Source of the DNA: Thermodesulfobacteriota bacterium
Lineage (GTDB): Bacteria > Desulfobacterota > UBA8473
Length of the DNA: 62,140 nucleotides
NCBI GenBank assembly: GCA_040757775.1
Contig: JBFLWQ010000021.1
Span: 1-62,140, forward strand
Reading direction: 5' to 3'
Both the position numbers and the translations under genes were made by a program. How positions within the stretch are numbered: the first letter of the stretch is position 1; each line of letters begins with the position of its first letter. Positions 54,046 through 62,140 of this stretch are shown piece by piece. Below the pieces are notes generated by a model. That model saw only the letters and a program-made list of their open reading frames with translations, ran no database searches and was not told the DNA's origin.

Positions 54046-55794
54046 ATGAGGGAGAAGAACCGGAAAAATATGAGATCCAGAGAAGACCTGCGAAGGATAT
54101 TAGACCGTATTGATCGCAGAGGATATAAGGCATATAAAGACATAGAGGGAGAATATGACTTCTCAGACTTCACTCTCTTTATAGACCATGTTCAGGGCGA
54201 CCCTTTTGCCTCTCCTTCAAGAGCTAGGGTCAGGGTTTCTCAGAGAATAGCAGGATTCCCGGATGAGCTGTTGAACACCAGGACAAGGAGAATTGCCTTG
54301 GGAGATTACCTTACAAGGCAATTCCAGAGAAATATAAAGAGCTCTGTCAAAGGTGGCAGGGGGATAGGGAACAGCGGAGTCATAGGGATCGATGCCCCAT
54401 GCCAGGAGGTGTTGGAGAGGACTTCTGTCCTGATAACCAGGGATTTTGTTGAGGCAAGGTTTGTAATGGGTTTGCCTGCTTCAGGAAGAACCGTTCTCTC
54501 ACGGGAGGCTTCTGATATGTTCTTACATGAAGTCCCTGTGCTTGCGAAAAGGTCTCTGGTGTTCCGTAGTCTGAACTCAAAGGAACTGGCAGGTCATGTA
54601 GAAGTGGTGGAGGATCAGGAATTCATTCGGGGAAAATTAGAGGATTCTGATTTAATTTCGTTTATAGCCAATGGTTCCATTCTTCCCCGCAGAAGCGGGG
54701 TAGATGATCGTCCTCTGTTGCCTTCTCTGGAGCATTCCTGCCATGTTGTTTCATTCCAATCCCCTCCATCCCTTGAAGTGGAGTTAACGACCCCGAACAG
54801 AGGGAGGATAAAAGGAATGGGTATCCCAAAAGGGGTTACTCTGATAGTGGGAGGTGGATTTCACGGAAAATCCACCCTCCTGAATGCTGTAGAAAGGGGT
54901 GTATATTGCCATATTCCTGGAGATGGAAGGGAGAATGTGGTAACACATCCGGCAGCGGTGAAGATAAGGGCTGAGGACGGAAGACGGATTGAAAAAGTGG
55001 ACATAAGCCCTTTTATACAGAATCTCCCTTTTGAAAAGGAGACTGCTGCGTTCTCTACCGATAATGCCAGTGGAAGCACATCTCAGGCGGCAAATATAAT
55101 GGAGGCACTGGAAGCAGGGGCATCGGTTCTCCTGATGGATGAAGATACCTCTGCTACAAACTTTATGATAAGGGATCTCCGCATGCAGGAACTGGTCTCC
55201 AAGGACAAAGAGCCTATTACCCCCTTTATTGATAAGGTGAGACAACTGTACGAAGAACTGGGTGTTTCTACTGTCCTTGTTATGGGTGGGTCCGGAGACT
55301 ATTTCGATGTGGCAGACACGGTCTTGATGCTGGACGAATACCGACCAATGGATGTTACTAATCAAACCAGGGAGATAATAAAAAGCTTTCCAGGTGAACG
55401 AAAAAAGGAGGGGGGAGGCAATTTTGGTAAGGTATCCCATCGTGTTCCATTGTCAGAGAGTTTCAATCCACAGAGGGGCAAGAGAGATGTAAAGATAGAT
55501 GCTAAAGGTTTGAGGACTATCCTTTACGGTAGGATCTCCATTGACCTGTCTCATGTTGAACAGCTTCTTGATATGAGTCAGACGAGGGCTATAGGAGAGA
55601 TAATCCACTATTATTCCCAGAAATACTTGAGGGAAGGGGATCCCCTTAGAGATGGCTTGAATAAAGTAATGAATGATTTGGGAAAGGGAGGATTGGACAT
55701 ACTCTCCCATAATAAGATGGGCAATTACGCCCTTCCCAGGATATTTGAGGTGGCAGCGGCTATAAACAGGATGAGGACGTTAAGGGTAAGGTGA
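54046..55794 (+). CDS. Predicted ABC-class ATPase (COG3044-type)
   Basis: A 582-residue cytoplasmic P-loop ATPase of a poorly studied family. The Walker A is VGGGFHGKSTLLNAVERG (about 271-288), a signature-like SGSTSQAANIMEAL follows near 340, and Walker B is VLLMDEDTSATNFM. The N-terminal 200 residues are family-specific. Paralogues lack transmembrane segments; an RNA-related role has been suggested for distant members, but function is unknown. The ATG at 54046 or an ATG eight codons later could be the start. Confidence 0.85.
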   Translation: MREKNRKNMRSREDLRRILDRIDRRGYKAYKDIEGEYDFSDFTLFIDHVQGDPFASPSRARVRVSQRIAGFPDELLNTRTRRIALGDYLTRQFQRNIKSSVKGGRGIGNSGVIGIDAPCQEVLERTSVLITRDFVEARFVMGLPASGRTVLSREASDMFLHEVPVLAKRSLVFRSLNSKELAGHVEVVEDQEFIRGKLEDSDLISFIANGSILPRRSGVDDRPLLPSLEHSCHVVSFQSPPSLEVELTTPNRGRIKGMGIPKGVTLIVGGGFHGKSTLLNAVERGVYCHIPGDGRENVVTHPAAVKIRAEDGRRIEKVDISPFIQNLPFEKETAAFSTDNASGSTSQAANIMEALEAGASVLLMDEDTSATNFMIRDLRMQELVSKDKEPITPFIDKVRQLYEELGVSTVLVMGGSGDYFDVADTVLMLDEYRPMDVTNQTREIIKSFPGERKKEGGGNFGKVSHRVPLSESFNPQRGKRDVKIDAKGLRTILYGRISIDLSHVEQLLDMSQTRAIGEIIHYYSQKYLREGDPLRDGLNKVMNDLGKGGLDILSHNKMGNYALPRIFEVAAAINRMRTLRVR

Positions 55795-55918
55795 TGTGTC
55801 GCTATGTGGTATTCAATTCAGCGATTTCCTATCATGTATATTCTTGACATAAATGGATATTACTGCAACAATAGAATCATAATGAATTACTTTTAGGGTC
55901 AAGGGGGGGGTGATGCAC

Positions 55919-56269
55919 GTGAAACAGATTACGCTGAGAAGTATACCTGATGAGATTGAAGCGATGGTTAAGAAGGAAGCAAAAGCAAAAGGTTTAAGTC
56001 TTAATAAGGCTTTCATTACCCTATTGGAAAAGGCAACAGGTGTGAAAACAAAGGACAGAAAGAAGAAAGCGTTTTATCATGATCTGGACAATCTGTCTGG
56101 TGTGTGGTCAAAAAACGATGCTGCAATATTCAATAACAACCTTCAGCTACAGCAAAAAGTGGATGAGGAATTATGGAAAAAAACAAGGCGATTCTTGAGG
56201 AATTTCTTTCCTCTCCAAGGGTTAGGGTTGTGGCTATTGATGAAGAGACATCAGAAAGATATGCTGTGA
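55919..56269 (+). CDS. Antitoxin-like ribbon-helix-helix protein with out-of-frame tail
   Basis: Residues about 1-85 match antitoxins paired with PIN toxins (QITLRSIPDEIEAMVKKEAK, then HDLDNLSGVWSKNDAAIFNN and DEELWK). The expected stop after DEELWK is lost; the frame continues for about 28 unrelated residues that overlap, out of frame, the toxin remnant. GTG at 55919 is eight bases after a G-run; ATG at 55913 is the alternative. Confidence 0.75.
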   Translation: MKQITLRSIPDEIEAMVKKEAKAKGLSLNKAFITLLEKATGVKTKDRKKKAFYHDLDNLSGVWSKNDAAIFNNNLQLQQKVDEELWKKTRRFLRNFFPLQGLGLWLLMKRHQKDML

Positions 56270-56424
56270 TTGTTAATCATCTCAGGAAGGAAGGCACCCC
56301 GATACCTACCAATGATTTATGGATTTCTGCTTCTGCCATGCAGCATGGGTTAAAAGTTGTAACTACTGACAACCACTACCTGAAGGTTCTGCAGATCATA
56401 ACCGAGTATTATCAGGCAGACTAA
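56173..56424 (+). pseudogene. C-terminal remnant of a PIN-domain toxin
   Basis: An 83-residue frame containing FLSSPRVRVVAIDEETSERY, IPTNDLWISASAMQHGL and VVTTDNHYLKV, the second half of a VapC-type PIN ribonuclease with late acidic residues. The first about 50 residues, including the opening catalytic Asp, are absent. The junction with the antitoxin (near 56175) indicates an internal deletion that fused the two genes. Confidence 0.8.
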
Positions 56425-56442
56425 AATGGATAAAGGTTTCAG

Positions 56443-56472
56443 TTGGACAGACTGCACAAACTTTGGAATAAT
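56443..56472 (+). promoter_or_regulatory. Possible promoter of the ankyrin-caspase operon
   Basis: TTGGAC (56443-56448), 18 bases, AATAAT (56467-56472), 45 bases before the first gene. Identified by eye; moderate match to sigma70. Confidence 0.35.
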
Positions 56473-56516
56473 CGAAATATTTAACTTATCTTGAATAGAT
56501 TTTTAGAGGGTGCCTT

Positions 56517-57977
56517 ATGAAGAAAATATCTGCATCCATATCTGCATCCATTTTAATTTTTGCTGTGATTATCGTTCTGGCAGGATGTGCAACGCCATTT
56601 ATAGATGCAGCATACAAAGGTGATATTAACACTGTAAAGGCTTTATTGGCTAAGGGTGTAAATGTGAACGAGAAGGATTCTGGGGCCAGAACAGCCTTGC
56701 ATCTTGCCTCCATAAATGGCCAAACAGAGATAGCGCGTATTCTGTTAGACAATGGTGCTGATGTGAATGCTAAGGCAGGGCCTTCACAACTTTTTGAACG
56801 GACATTAACACCGTTACATTATGCTGCGATGTCCGATGTTGACAATGTTGATATAGTGCGCCTTTTATTGGATAGAGGAGCTAACATAAATGCAAAATCT
56901 GATACGGGTCGAACAGCCTTGCATTATGCGGCAAATAATGGGCATGTTTATATTGTGCGTCTTCTAATAGATCGAGGTGCTAATAACAGCATTGCAGATT
57001 ATAAAAACAAAACACCTCTCATATTAGCTCAAGAAAAAGGCTATACGATAATTGTCCGCTTGCTTACCGATACTGAAGAGGCACGCTACAAGAAAATTCT
57101 GGCAAAAGAAGAGACACCTAGTGTTTCGGGTTCCTTTGAAAAAGCCTTTGCTCCATCCGTTCAAACTGATGTTGACGAACTTCCTGCAATAAAAGCAAAA
57201 CCCAACAAAAACTCCTACGCTATCGTTATTGGCATTGAGCAATACCGGCAGAAACTTCCCAAGGCTGATTTTGCAGTACATGATGCAAAGATTATGACAG
57301 ACTATCTCACAAAGGTAATGGGCTATCCGGAAGAAAATGTGGTTACACTTATAAATGACAGAGCATTAAAAAGTGACATGGAAAAATATTTTGAAAAGTG
57401 GCTTTCCAACAATGTTGAAAAAGATAGCACAGTCTTTGTTTACTATTCAGGACACGGTGCTCCGAACCCAAAGACAGGGGATGCCTATCTTGTACCTTAT
57501 GATGGAGACCCATCCTTTATTGACCAGACAGGGTATTCTATAAAAAGGCTCTATGAATCCCTTGGAAAACTTCAGGCAAAAGAGATAATAGTTGCACTTG
57601 ATTCGTGTTTTTCAGGGGCAGGTGGAAGGAGTGTCATAGCAAAAGGTGCAAGGCCATTGGTTATAACAATGGAAACTTTAGTAATCCCATCAAAAATAGC
57701 AGTCCTCTCTGCAGCATCAGGAGACCAGATAAGCTCTACATATGAGGAAAAAGGGCATGGTTTGTTTACCTATTTCATGCTTAAAGGAATAAAAGGGGAA
57801 GGCGATACCAACGGAGATGGAAAGATAGAAATCGGTGAACTGTTTAATTATATCAAACCGCAGGTGGAACTCATTGCAAGAAAGGTGTATAATAATGAAC
57901 AGTTACCACAAATGATTGCGCCCAATGAATTGATAAAACAGAGACTAATTGAAAGGCAGAGAATTGGAGAACATTAA
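56517..57977 (+). CDS. Ankyrin-repeat caspase (peptidase C14) lipoprotein 1
   Basis: A 486-residue lipoprotein: signal with lipobox VLAGC, lipidated Cys24, then Ala, which favours outer-membrane sorting. Ankyrin repeats cover about 30-190 (GARTALHLASINGQTEIARI and similar). A linker leads to a caspase domain (about 228-480) starting YAIVIGIEQY. The dyad is His313 (YYSGHGAP) and Cys364 (ALDSCFSGAGG). Near the end DTNGDGKIEIGEL is a canonical EF-hand-like calcium loop. It is the first gene of a three-gene run with a paralogue 29 bases on. Substrate unknown. Confidence 0.92.
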   Translation: MKKISASISASILIFAVIIVLAGCATPFIDAAYKGDINTVKALLAKGVNVNEKDSGARTALHLASINGQTEIARILLDNGADVNAKAGPSQLFERTLTPLHYAAMSDVDNVDIVRLLLDRGANINAKSDTGRTALHYAANNGHVYIVRLLIDRGANNSIADYKNKTPLILAQEKGYTIIVRLLTDTEEARYKKILAKEETPSVSGSFEKAFAPSVQTDVDELPAIKAKPNKNSYAIVIGIEQYRQKLPKADFAVHDAKIMTDYLTKVMGYPEENVVTLINDRALKSDMEKYFEKWLSNNVEKDSTVFVYYSGHGAPNPKTGDAYLVPYDGDPSFIDQTGYSIKRLYESLGKLQAKEIIVALDSCFSGAGGRSVIAKGARPLVITMETLVIPSKIAVLSAASGDQISSTYEEKGHGLFTYFMLKGIKGEGDTNGDGKIEIGELFNYIKPQVELIARKVYNNEQLPQMIAPNELIKQRLIERQRIGEH

Positions 57978-58006
57978 AAGGATAAAAGCCATTTAGGAGA
58001 TGGGGG

Positions 58007-59491
58007 ATGAAAAAGCTTGTCCTGAGTGTAACGAAGGAACTTAATGCATGTATTTTAATCCTTGCCGTATCAGGCTTACTGGCAGGGTGTGCAACACCGT
58101 TGACGGATGCGGCAAGGAGGGGCGACATCCAGCAGGTTAAAGCCCTGCTTGATAGCGGAGCTACGATCGACGAAAAAGGTGGTGAACCTTCTCGAACACC
58201 GTTAGCGTGGGCAATAGAATATGGGCATTTTGATACAGTAAAATTCCTGATCGAGAGGGGTGCAGATGTCAATCATTCTATGGGATGGGGAACACCTCTA
58301 ACTTGGGCCATAAAGGCTGGAAATATTAATATGGCAAAATTTTTGATTGAGAAAGGTGCCAATGTAAATTTAATTGACCGACAAATAACTCCTCTAATGT
58401 GGGCAGCGTTCTATAGAAAACCCAATATTATAGACCTTCTGGTGGAAAAGGGTGCCGATCTGGAATATGCAATATCTGCGTGCGCCACCAACAAAACGTG
58501 GTGGTATAAATCAACTGGCCAGGCTTGTGCTGCAACATTACAGCCGTTCAAGGCAAAACAAGATAAGATTGCACAGCAGAAAGAAAAGGAGCAAGAGGTC
58601 GCTAAGTCCAAAGAGATAGAAATAGCGAAGGCGAAAGAGATGAAGGAGATAATTAAAGAAGTTGTTAAGGAATCATCTATGCAAAAAACCGATTCTAAAG
58701 CCGCTCCTTCCATTCAGTCCGATATAGACAAACCCTCTTTCAGTCCGTCGGAGAGGATAATGAAAGATAACGATCTTGCAGTAATTATAGGCATTGAAGG
58801 TTATCAGAGCCTCCCGAAGTCCGATTATTCATACGACGATGCAAAACTTGTTGGTGATTATGTAAAGGCACTGGGCTTCAAGCCGAGAAACATAGAACTG
58901 CTTTTGGATGAACGTGCAACTAAATCAGCCATTGAAAAGATTATTAAAACATGGCTTCCAAACAAGGCAAAGCCTGAAAGCAGGGTATTTGTCTATTATT
59001 CAGGGCATGGAGCGCCAGAGCCAAAAACAGGTGATGCATATATAGTACCTTATGATGGCGATCCAAATTACCTATCTGATACAGGCTTTCCTCTTAAGAG
59101 CCTTTATGACAATCTCGGTAAACTTCAGGTTGCGGAAATAGTTATTGTCCTTGATTCCTGTTTTTCCGGCGCTGGCGGAAGGAGTGTTCTTGCAAAAGGG
59201 GCAAGGCCTTTGGTGATGATAAAAGATGGCTTTGTGTTACCTCAGAATATTGCAGTGTTATCTGCAACACTGGGAACACAGATTTCCACATCATCTCCGG
59301 AAAAGGGGCACGGCATATTCACATACTATTTTCTCAAGGCATTAAAGGATGGCAAAAAGACCATTGCAGAGATTTACGAATATATAAAGCCACTGGTAGA
59401 AGACGAGGCAAAACAAATCAATGTCCAGCAGAGTCCGGGCATAAATCCTGAACCGGAAAAGTTGAAGGGGAGGTTTGGGTTGAGGAAATGA
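58007..59491 (+). CDS. Ankyrin-repeat caspase (peptidase C14) lipoprotein 2
   Basis: A 494-residue paralogue of the preceding gene. Lipobox LLAGC with Cys28. Ankyrin repeats lie at about 33-150, then a long charged, Lys/Glu-rich helix (about 180-235), possibly a coiled coil across the periplasm, then a caspase domain from about 262 (LAVIIGIEGY). The dyad is His334 (YYSGHGAP) and Cys385 (VLDSCFSGAGG). The calcium loop of paralogue 1 is replaced by KDGKKTIAEI, so regulation may differ. GGAG precedes the ATG. Confidence 0.92.
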   Translation: MKKLVLSVTKELNACILILAVSGLLAGCATPLTDAARRGDIQQVKALLDSGATIDEKGGEPSRTPLAWAIEYGHFDTVKFLIERGADVNHSMGWGTPLTWAIKAGNINMAKFLIEKGANVNLIDRQITPLMWAAFYRKPNIIDLLVEKGADLEYAISACATNKTWWYKSTGQACAATLQPFKAKQDKIAQQKEKEQEVAKSKEIEIAKAKEMKEIIKEVVKESSMQKTDSKAAPSIQSDIDKPSFSPSERIMKDNDLAVIIGIEGYQSLPKSDYSYDDAKLVGDYVKALGFKPRNIELLLDERATKSAIEKIIKTWLPNKAKPESRVFVYYSGHGAPEPKTGDAYIVPYDGDPNYLSDTGFPLKSLYDNLGKLQVAEIVIVLDSCFSGAGGRSVLAKGARPLVMIKDGFVLPQNIAVLSATLGTQISTSSPEKGHGIFTYYFLKALKDGKKTIAEIYEYIKPLVEDEAKQINVQQSPGINPEPEKLKGRFGLRK

Positions 59492-59505
59492 ATTTTAAGT
59501 AACTT

Positions 59506-59542
59506 CCCCTCGCCCCCTCTTAAGCTAAGAGGGGGCGAGGGG
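59506..59542 (+). promoter_or_regulatory. 17-bp perfect hairpin between caspase 2 and the DUF4384 gene
   Basis: A 17-base arm starting CCCCTCGCCCCC and its exact complement flank a 3-base loop AGC. It lies 14 bases after the caspase stop and has no T-run, so it may attenuate or process the mRNA rather than end it, or be a dispersed GC-rich palindrome. Confidence 0.7.
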
Positions 59543-59588
59543 GGTGTTAAGAGGGGGATGAAGGAATTATTGAAAAGGAGTTACCAGG

Positions 59589-60443
59589 ATGACAAGAAAG
59601 TGGCAATTTGTTGTTGCAGTTATTATGTGGATGGCGATAACCTTTCCTGTGCAAGCCTCTGAAAAGCCTGTCCCTGATAAAAGTCTTCAGGGACAAGTTT
59701 GGGTTGAGACTGAGGGCGAGGCTGTTATGGGGGAATATGATACTAAAAGAGAGATAATGGAACGCGCAAAGAGGGACGCCCAGAACAAGGCAGTTGAAAA
59801 GGCAGTTGGCGTATTTATAAGGTCTCATACACTCGTCTCAAATAGCCAGCTTGCCGAGGATTTAATATATGCAGCAGTGAGAGGAAAGGTTGAAAAGGTT
59901 AATATTATTAAAGAGGGATGGGATGAGAAGGACAGAAATCTTTACAGAGTAAAACTAAAAGCCCTTGTCAAACCTGTCTATCCTGAAAAAGGCGAAGGCA
60001 TCTCATTGAAGGTTTCGCTCTCAAAGGCAGATTTAAAGGAAGGTGATGAGGTAAAGATATTTTATCAGGCTAATCGCGACTGCTATGTTTATATATTTTC
60101 TGTGGCTGCTGATGGGTCGGTAACACTCCTTCTGCCAAACTCCGTGAATCCAGACAATAGCGTGAATGCCGGCCAGGTATATGAATTTCCTGTTAGTGGA
60201 AGCAAGATCAAGCTTCAGGCAAGGTTTCTCCCTGGATATAAAGGTCCTGTTGCCGAGGAGAGGATAAAGGTAATAGCCACACGGCAAAAAGAGGAGATAG
60301 TACCTCTTGGTTTTCAGGAGGGTTTGTTCAGGGTCTTTGATGCAAAATCCACCGGGATGATAAGCGACCTGGTAAAGAGGCTTAACCAGTTGGAACTGTC
60401 TGACTGGACAGAGGCAACAACAGTCTACACACTAGGGCGATGA
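59589..60443 (+). CDS. Secreted DUF4384-domain protein
   Basis: A 284-residue protein with a Sec signal peptide (1-23, ending VQAS). Residues about 35-120 resemble the FlgT/LPP20-like N-terminal domain (RAKRDAQNKAVEKAVGVFI). A DUF4384 beta domain follows (about 130-215: KEGDEVKIFYQANRDCYVYI, FSVAADGSVTLLLPN). DUF4384 often accompanies secreted caspase-like or kinase-like signalling proteins, so it may be substrate, scaffold or ligand-binding partner of the ankyrin-caspases; this is inference. AAAGGAG precedes the ATG. Its end overlaps the convergent gene by 19 bases. Confidence 0.85.
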   Translation: MTRKWQFVVAVIMWMAITFPVQASEKPVPDKSLQGQVWVETEGEAVMGEYDTKREIMERAKRDAQNKAVEKAVGVFIRSHTLVSNSQLAEDLIYAAVRGKVEKVNIIKEGWDEKDRNLYRVKLKALVKPVYPEKGEGISLKVSLSKADLKEGDEVKIFYQANRDCYVYIFSVAADGSVTLLLPNSVNPDNSVNAGQVYEFPVSGSKIKLQARFLPGYKGPVAEERIKVIATRQKEEIVPLGFQEGLFRVFDAKSTGMISDLVKRLNQLELSDWTEATTVYTLGR

Positions 60444-61867
60444 TTCCGACAAGCATACCAATTACTACTCTCCTCTTGAAATTCCGAATACTCCGCCAAT
60501 CTTGATAGAGCTTTCAGCGCCTTTTTGGGCGAAGAAAAAATCGCCACTCTGCCGTGATCCTTTATCTTGTCTTCTATTTCTCTTGCTGTGATCTTATATA
60601 ACCAGCCTTCATAAGGTGCCCAAACAATCGGCTTATCTTTGAATTTATCGGCAATCTCTAAAACAATCTCTGAAAATGGAGGAGATATGGATTCAAACCA
60701 GGCACCTACAATCAGTAAAACAGCATGGATTTTGTTGTCACTCAGAACTGCCTCTATGGTTGTAATGAGAACCTCTCCGAAAGGGCGTCCTGAAATCCCC
60801 ATGGCGGGCCAAATATCTACAGGGTTATTTATGGTATGCCACTCGGGTGAGATGCTGATGATCTTTTCTCTTGTTTCCGGGGATAGCTCGGGTATGTTTA
60901 ACTGGTATTCTTCGCAGGCATCCATAGCCATAAGCCCAATTCCACCACTGAGCGAGATTATTCCTGTAGACCTGCCTTTCATCAAAGGGAGATAAGAAAA
61001 TGCCTTTATTAGATCACCAATCTCATCAAAATCACTTACCCTGATTATTCCACATTGTTTAAAAACCCCTTCCCAGACCTCGTTTTTGCCTATCATTGAG
61101 CCTGTGTGAGACTGTGCTACCTTTGCCGAACGTGGTGAGACCCCTGTCTTTAAAGCCAATATGGGTTTTTTCTTTGCTACACGTCTTGCTACTTCTATAA
61201 ATCTTCTGCCATCCTTTATACCTTCGATGTGAAGAAATATAATCTTTGTGTCTTGATCATACTCGAAATACTCCATGCAGTCAGCGAAATCTATATCGCA
61301 GGCATTGCCCAGGTCAATCCCTTTGCCCAATAGATTCAAGTCTGGAAAGCTGCCGGAAAACATACCGGTTTGACTGATAACTCCTATGGGAAGCCTTTTA
61401 ATTTCAGATTGTTTAGCAAAAGATGTACTGAAGTCTACAAATGGGTTGGATACTCCTATAGTATTTGGGCCTATTATCCTGGTCTCAGTGTTTCTGATCA
61501 TTTTTACTATCTTTTCCTGAAGCTGCTTACCTTCTTCATCACTGGCATCAGCAAAACCCTGACCTACAATTATTATGGCTTTTATCCCCTTCTTTATACA
61601 TTCCTCGATAATGCCAGGTGCTTGAGATCTTGGAATTGATACCACTGCGAGATCAATGTCTGCATCAATTTCTTGAATGCTTGGATAGGTTTTTCTACCT
61701 AAGATATTACTGGTATTAGGATTTACTGGATACATCTCACCCTGGTATCCAAGATCGAGTATATTTTCCAGAATATTAAAAGAGTGCATTCCTGTACGGG
61801 AGGATACCCCAACTAGTGCGACACTTTTGGGTTCCATGAACAGTTTTATTCGTTCAACAGCATTCAT
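60425..61867 (-). CDS. NDP-forming acyl-CoA synthetase, alpha subunit (paralogue)
   Basis: About 480 residues, same family as the gene at 47377. CoA-binding domain MEPKSVALVGVSSRTGMHS, catalytic His in AQSHTGSMIG, third domain with ISLSGGIGLMAMDACEEY. The start is set at the ATG giving MNAVERIKLF, seven bases after GAGGA; an upstream ATG at 62026 adds 53 residues without support. No ATP-grasp beta subunit is adjacent. Confidence 0.9.
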   Translation of the reverse strand: MNAVERIKLFMEPKSVALVGVSSRTGMHSFNILENILDLGYQGEMYPVNPNTSNILGRKTYPSIQEIDADIDLAVVSIPRSQAPGIIEECIKKGIKAIIIVGQGFADASDEEGKQLQEKIVKMIRNTETRIIGPNTIGVSNPFVDFSTSFAKQSEIKRLPIGVISQTGMFSGSFPDLNLLGKGIDLGNACDIDFADCMEYFEYDQDTKIIFLHIEGIKDGRRFIEVARRVAKKKPILALKTGVSPRSAKVAQSHTGSMIGKNEVWEGVFKQCGIIRVSDFDEIGDLIKAFSYLPLMKGRSTGIISLSGGIGLMAMDACEEYQLNIPELSPETREKIISISPEWHTINNPVDIWPAMGISGRPFGEVLITTIEAVLSDNKIHAVLLIVGAWFESISPPFSEIVLEIADKFKDKPIVWAPYEGWLYKITAREIEDKIKDHGRVAIFSSPKKALKALSRLAEYSEFQEESSNWYACRNHRPSV

Positions 61868-62140
61868 CTTCATTTCCTCTATTTTGTTTTTCCCCCTATC
61901 TATCCAAGAATTATATTGCAAAGATACCATTAAATATTTCCCATTGCAATACTGAAGAGGGATTTTTCCTGGTTGTTCCGTCCTGAAAATGGAGAAGGGA
62001 TGGTGATTTATTGGGTAGTGCCTCACTTTGAAAAAAAATGAAAAATAACTCTATTAATTATTCTTGTATTTGGGAAGAAAATGGGTTAAGGTTCACAGAA
62101 ATTATTCGGCAAGAATACAGTGGGAATAATTGTATTATTA

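Noticed and set aside
56173-56424. Small intact toxin gene
   Set aside because: It lacks the first half of the PIN fold including the first catalytic Asp, so it is a remnant.

Overview
The window looks like chromosome of an anaerobic, Gram-negative, Desulfobacterota-like (former Deltaproteobacteria) bacterium. This is inferred from gene content: a nickel CO dehydrogenase with its CooF ferredoxin, FAD/NAD oxidoreductase and CooT; SelB; two NDP-forming acyl-CoA synthetase alpha subunits; type IV pilus assembly genes pilM-pilQ; outer-membrane-type lipoproteins; and many lipoprotein or Sec signals. No rRNA, tRNA, CRISPR array or intact insertion sequence was seen. Intergenic DNA is rich in short palindromic repeats, some of which have entered coding sequences.

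Layout. 1-1.5 kb: the tail of an unidentified gene and a degenerate PaaK-type ligase. 1.5-7.6 kb (minus strand): hsp20-grpE-dnaJ-clpB, followed by a small Cys-rich protein, ccdA and a zinc-ribbon protein. 7.9-12.4 kb: a MazEF-like pair, an exported TPR-CHAT protease-like protein and an Abi/HEPN-like gene, two of them flanked by attC-like core sites. 12.5-20.4 kb: selB, mltD, then htrA-amgK-(RapZ-C::MurU), a cell-wall-recycling/envelope operon. 20.5-26.2 kb: an exported WD40-caspase, an MFS transporter and a thioredoxin-HEAT protein. 26.4-33.8 kb: pilMNOPQ followed by aroC-aroK-GNAT, resembling the pil-aro neighbourhood of other proteobacteria. 34-38.8 kb: ftsB, larE, HAD hydrolase, epimerase, DUF3842-cooT, endonuclease III. 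38.9-45.9 kb: a broken VapBC-like pair, a PAS-HD-GYP regulator, cooS-cooF-FNOR, a HigBA remnant and an exported methyltransferase. 45.9-55.8 kb: amino-acid permease, acyl-CoA synthetase alpha subunit, a YhaO/YhaN-like nuclease-ATPase pair with a membrane hairpin, MFS transporter, ABC-class ATPase. 55.9-62 kb: another broken PIN toxin pair, two tandem ankyrin-caspase lipoproteins with a DUF4384 partner, and a second acyl-CoA synthetase alpha subunit.

Main themes. (1) Four caspase-fold (C14/CHAT) proteins all carry export signals and retain the His/Cys dyad. Each joins the protease to a different repeat scaffold (TPR, WD40, ankyrin). The two ankyrin lipoproteins sit in an apparent operon with a secreted DUF4384 protein; this is my best candidate for an undescribed envelope system. 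(2) Nickel and CO genes (larE, DUF3842-cooT, cooS-cooF-FNOR) lie within about 10 kb. Two copies of a hairpin-rich element lie immediately upstream of DUF3842-cooT and of cooF. (3) Of four toxin-antitoxin loci, three have kept the antitoxin and lost the toxin, each by a different lesion (truncation, nonsense mutations, deletion). (4) The RapZ C-terminal sensor domain is fused to the MurU nucleotidyltransferase beside AmgK, which suggests amino-sugar sensing coupled to muropeptide recycling.
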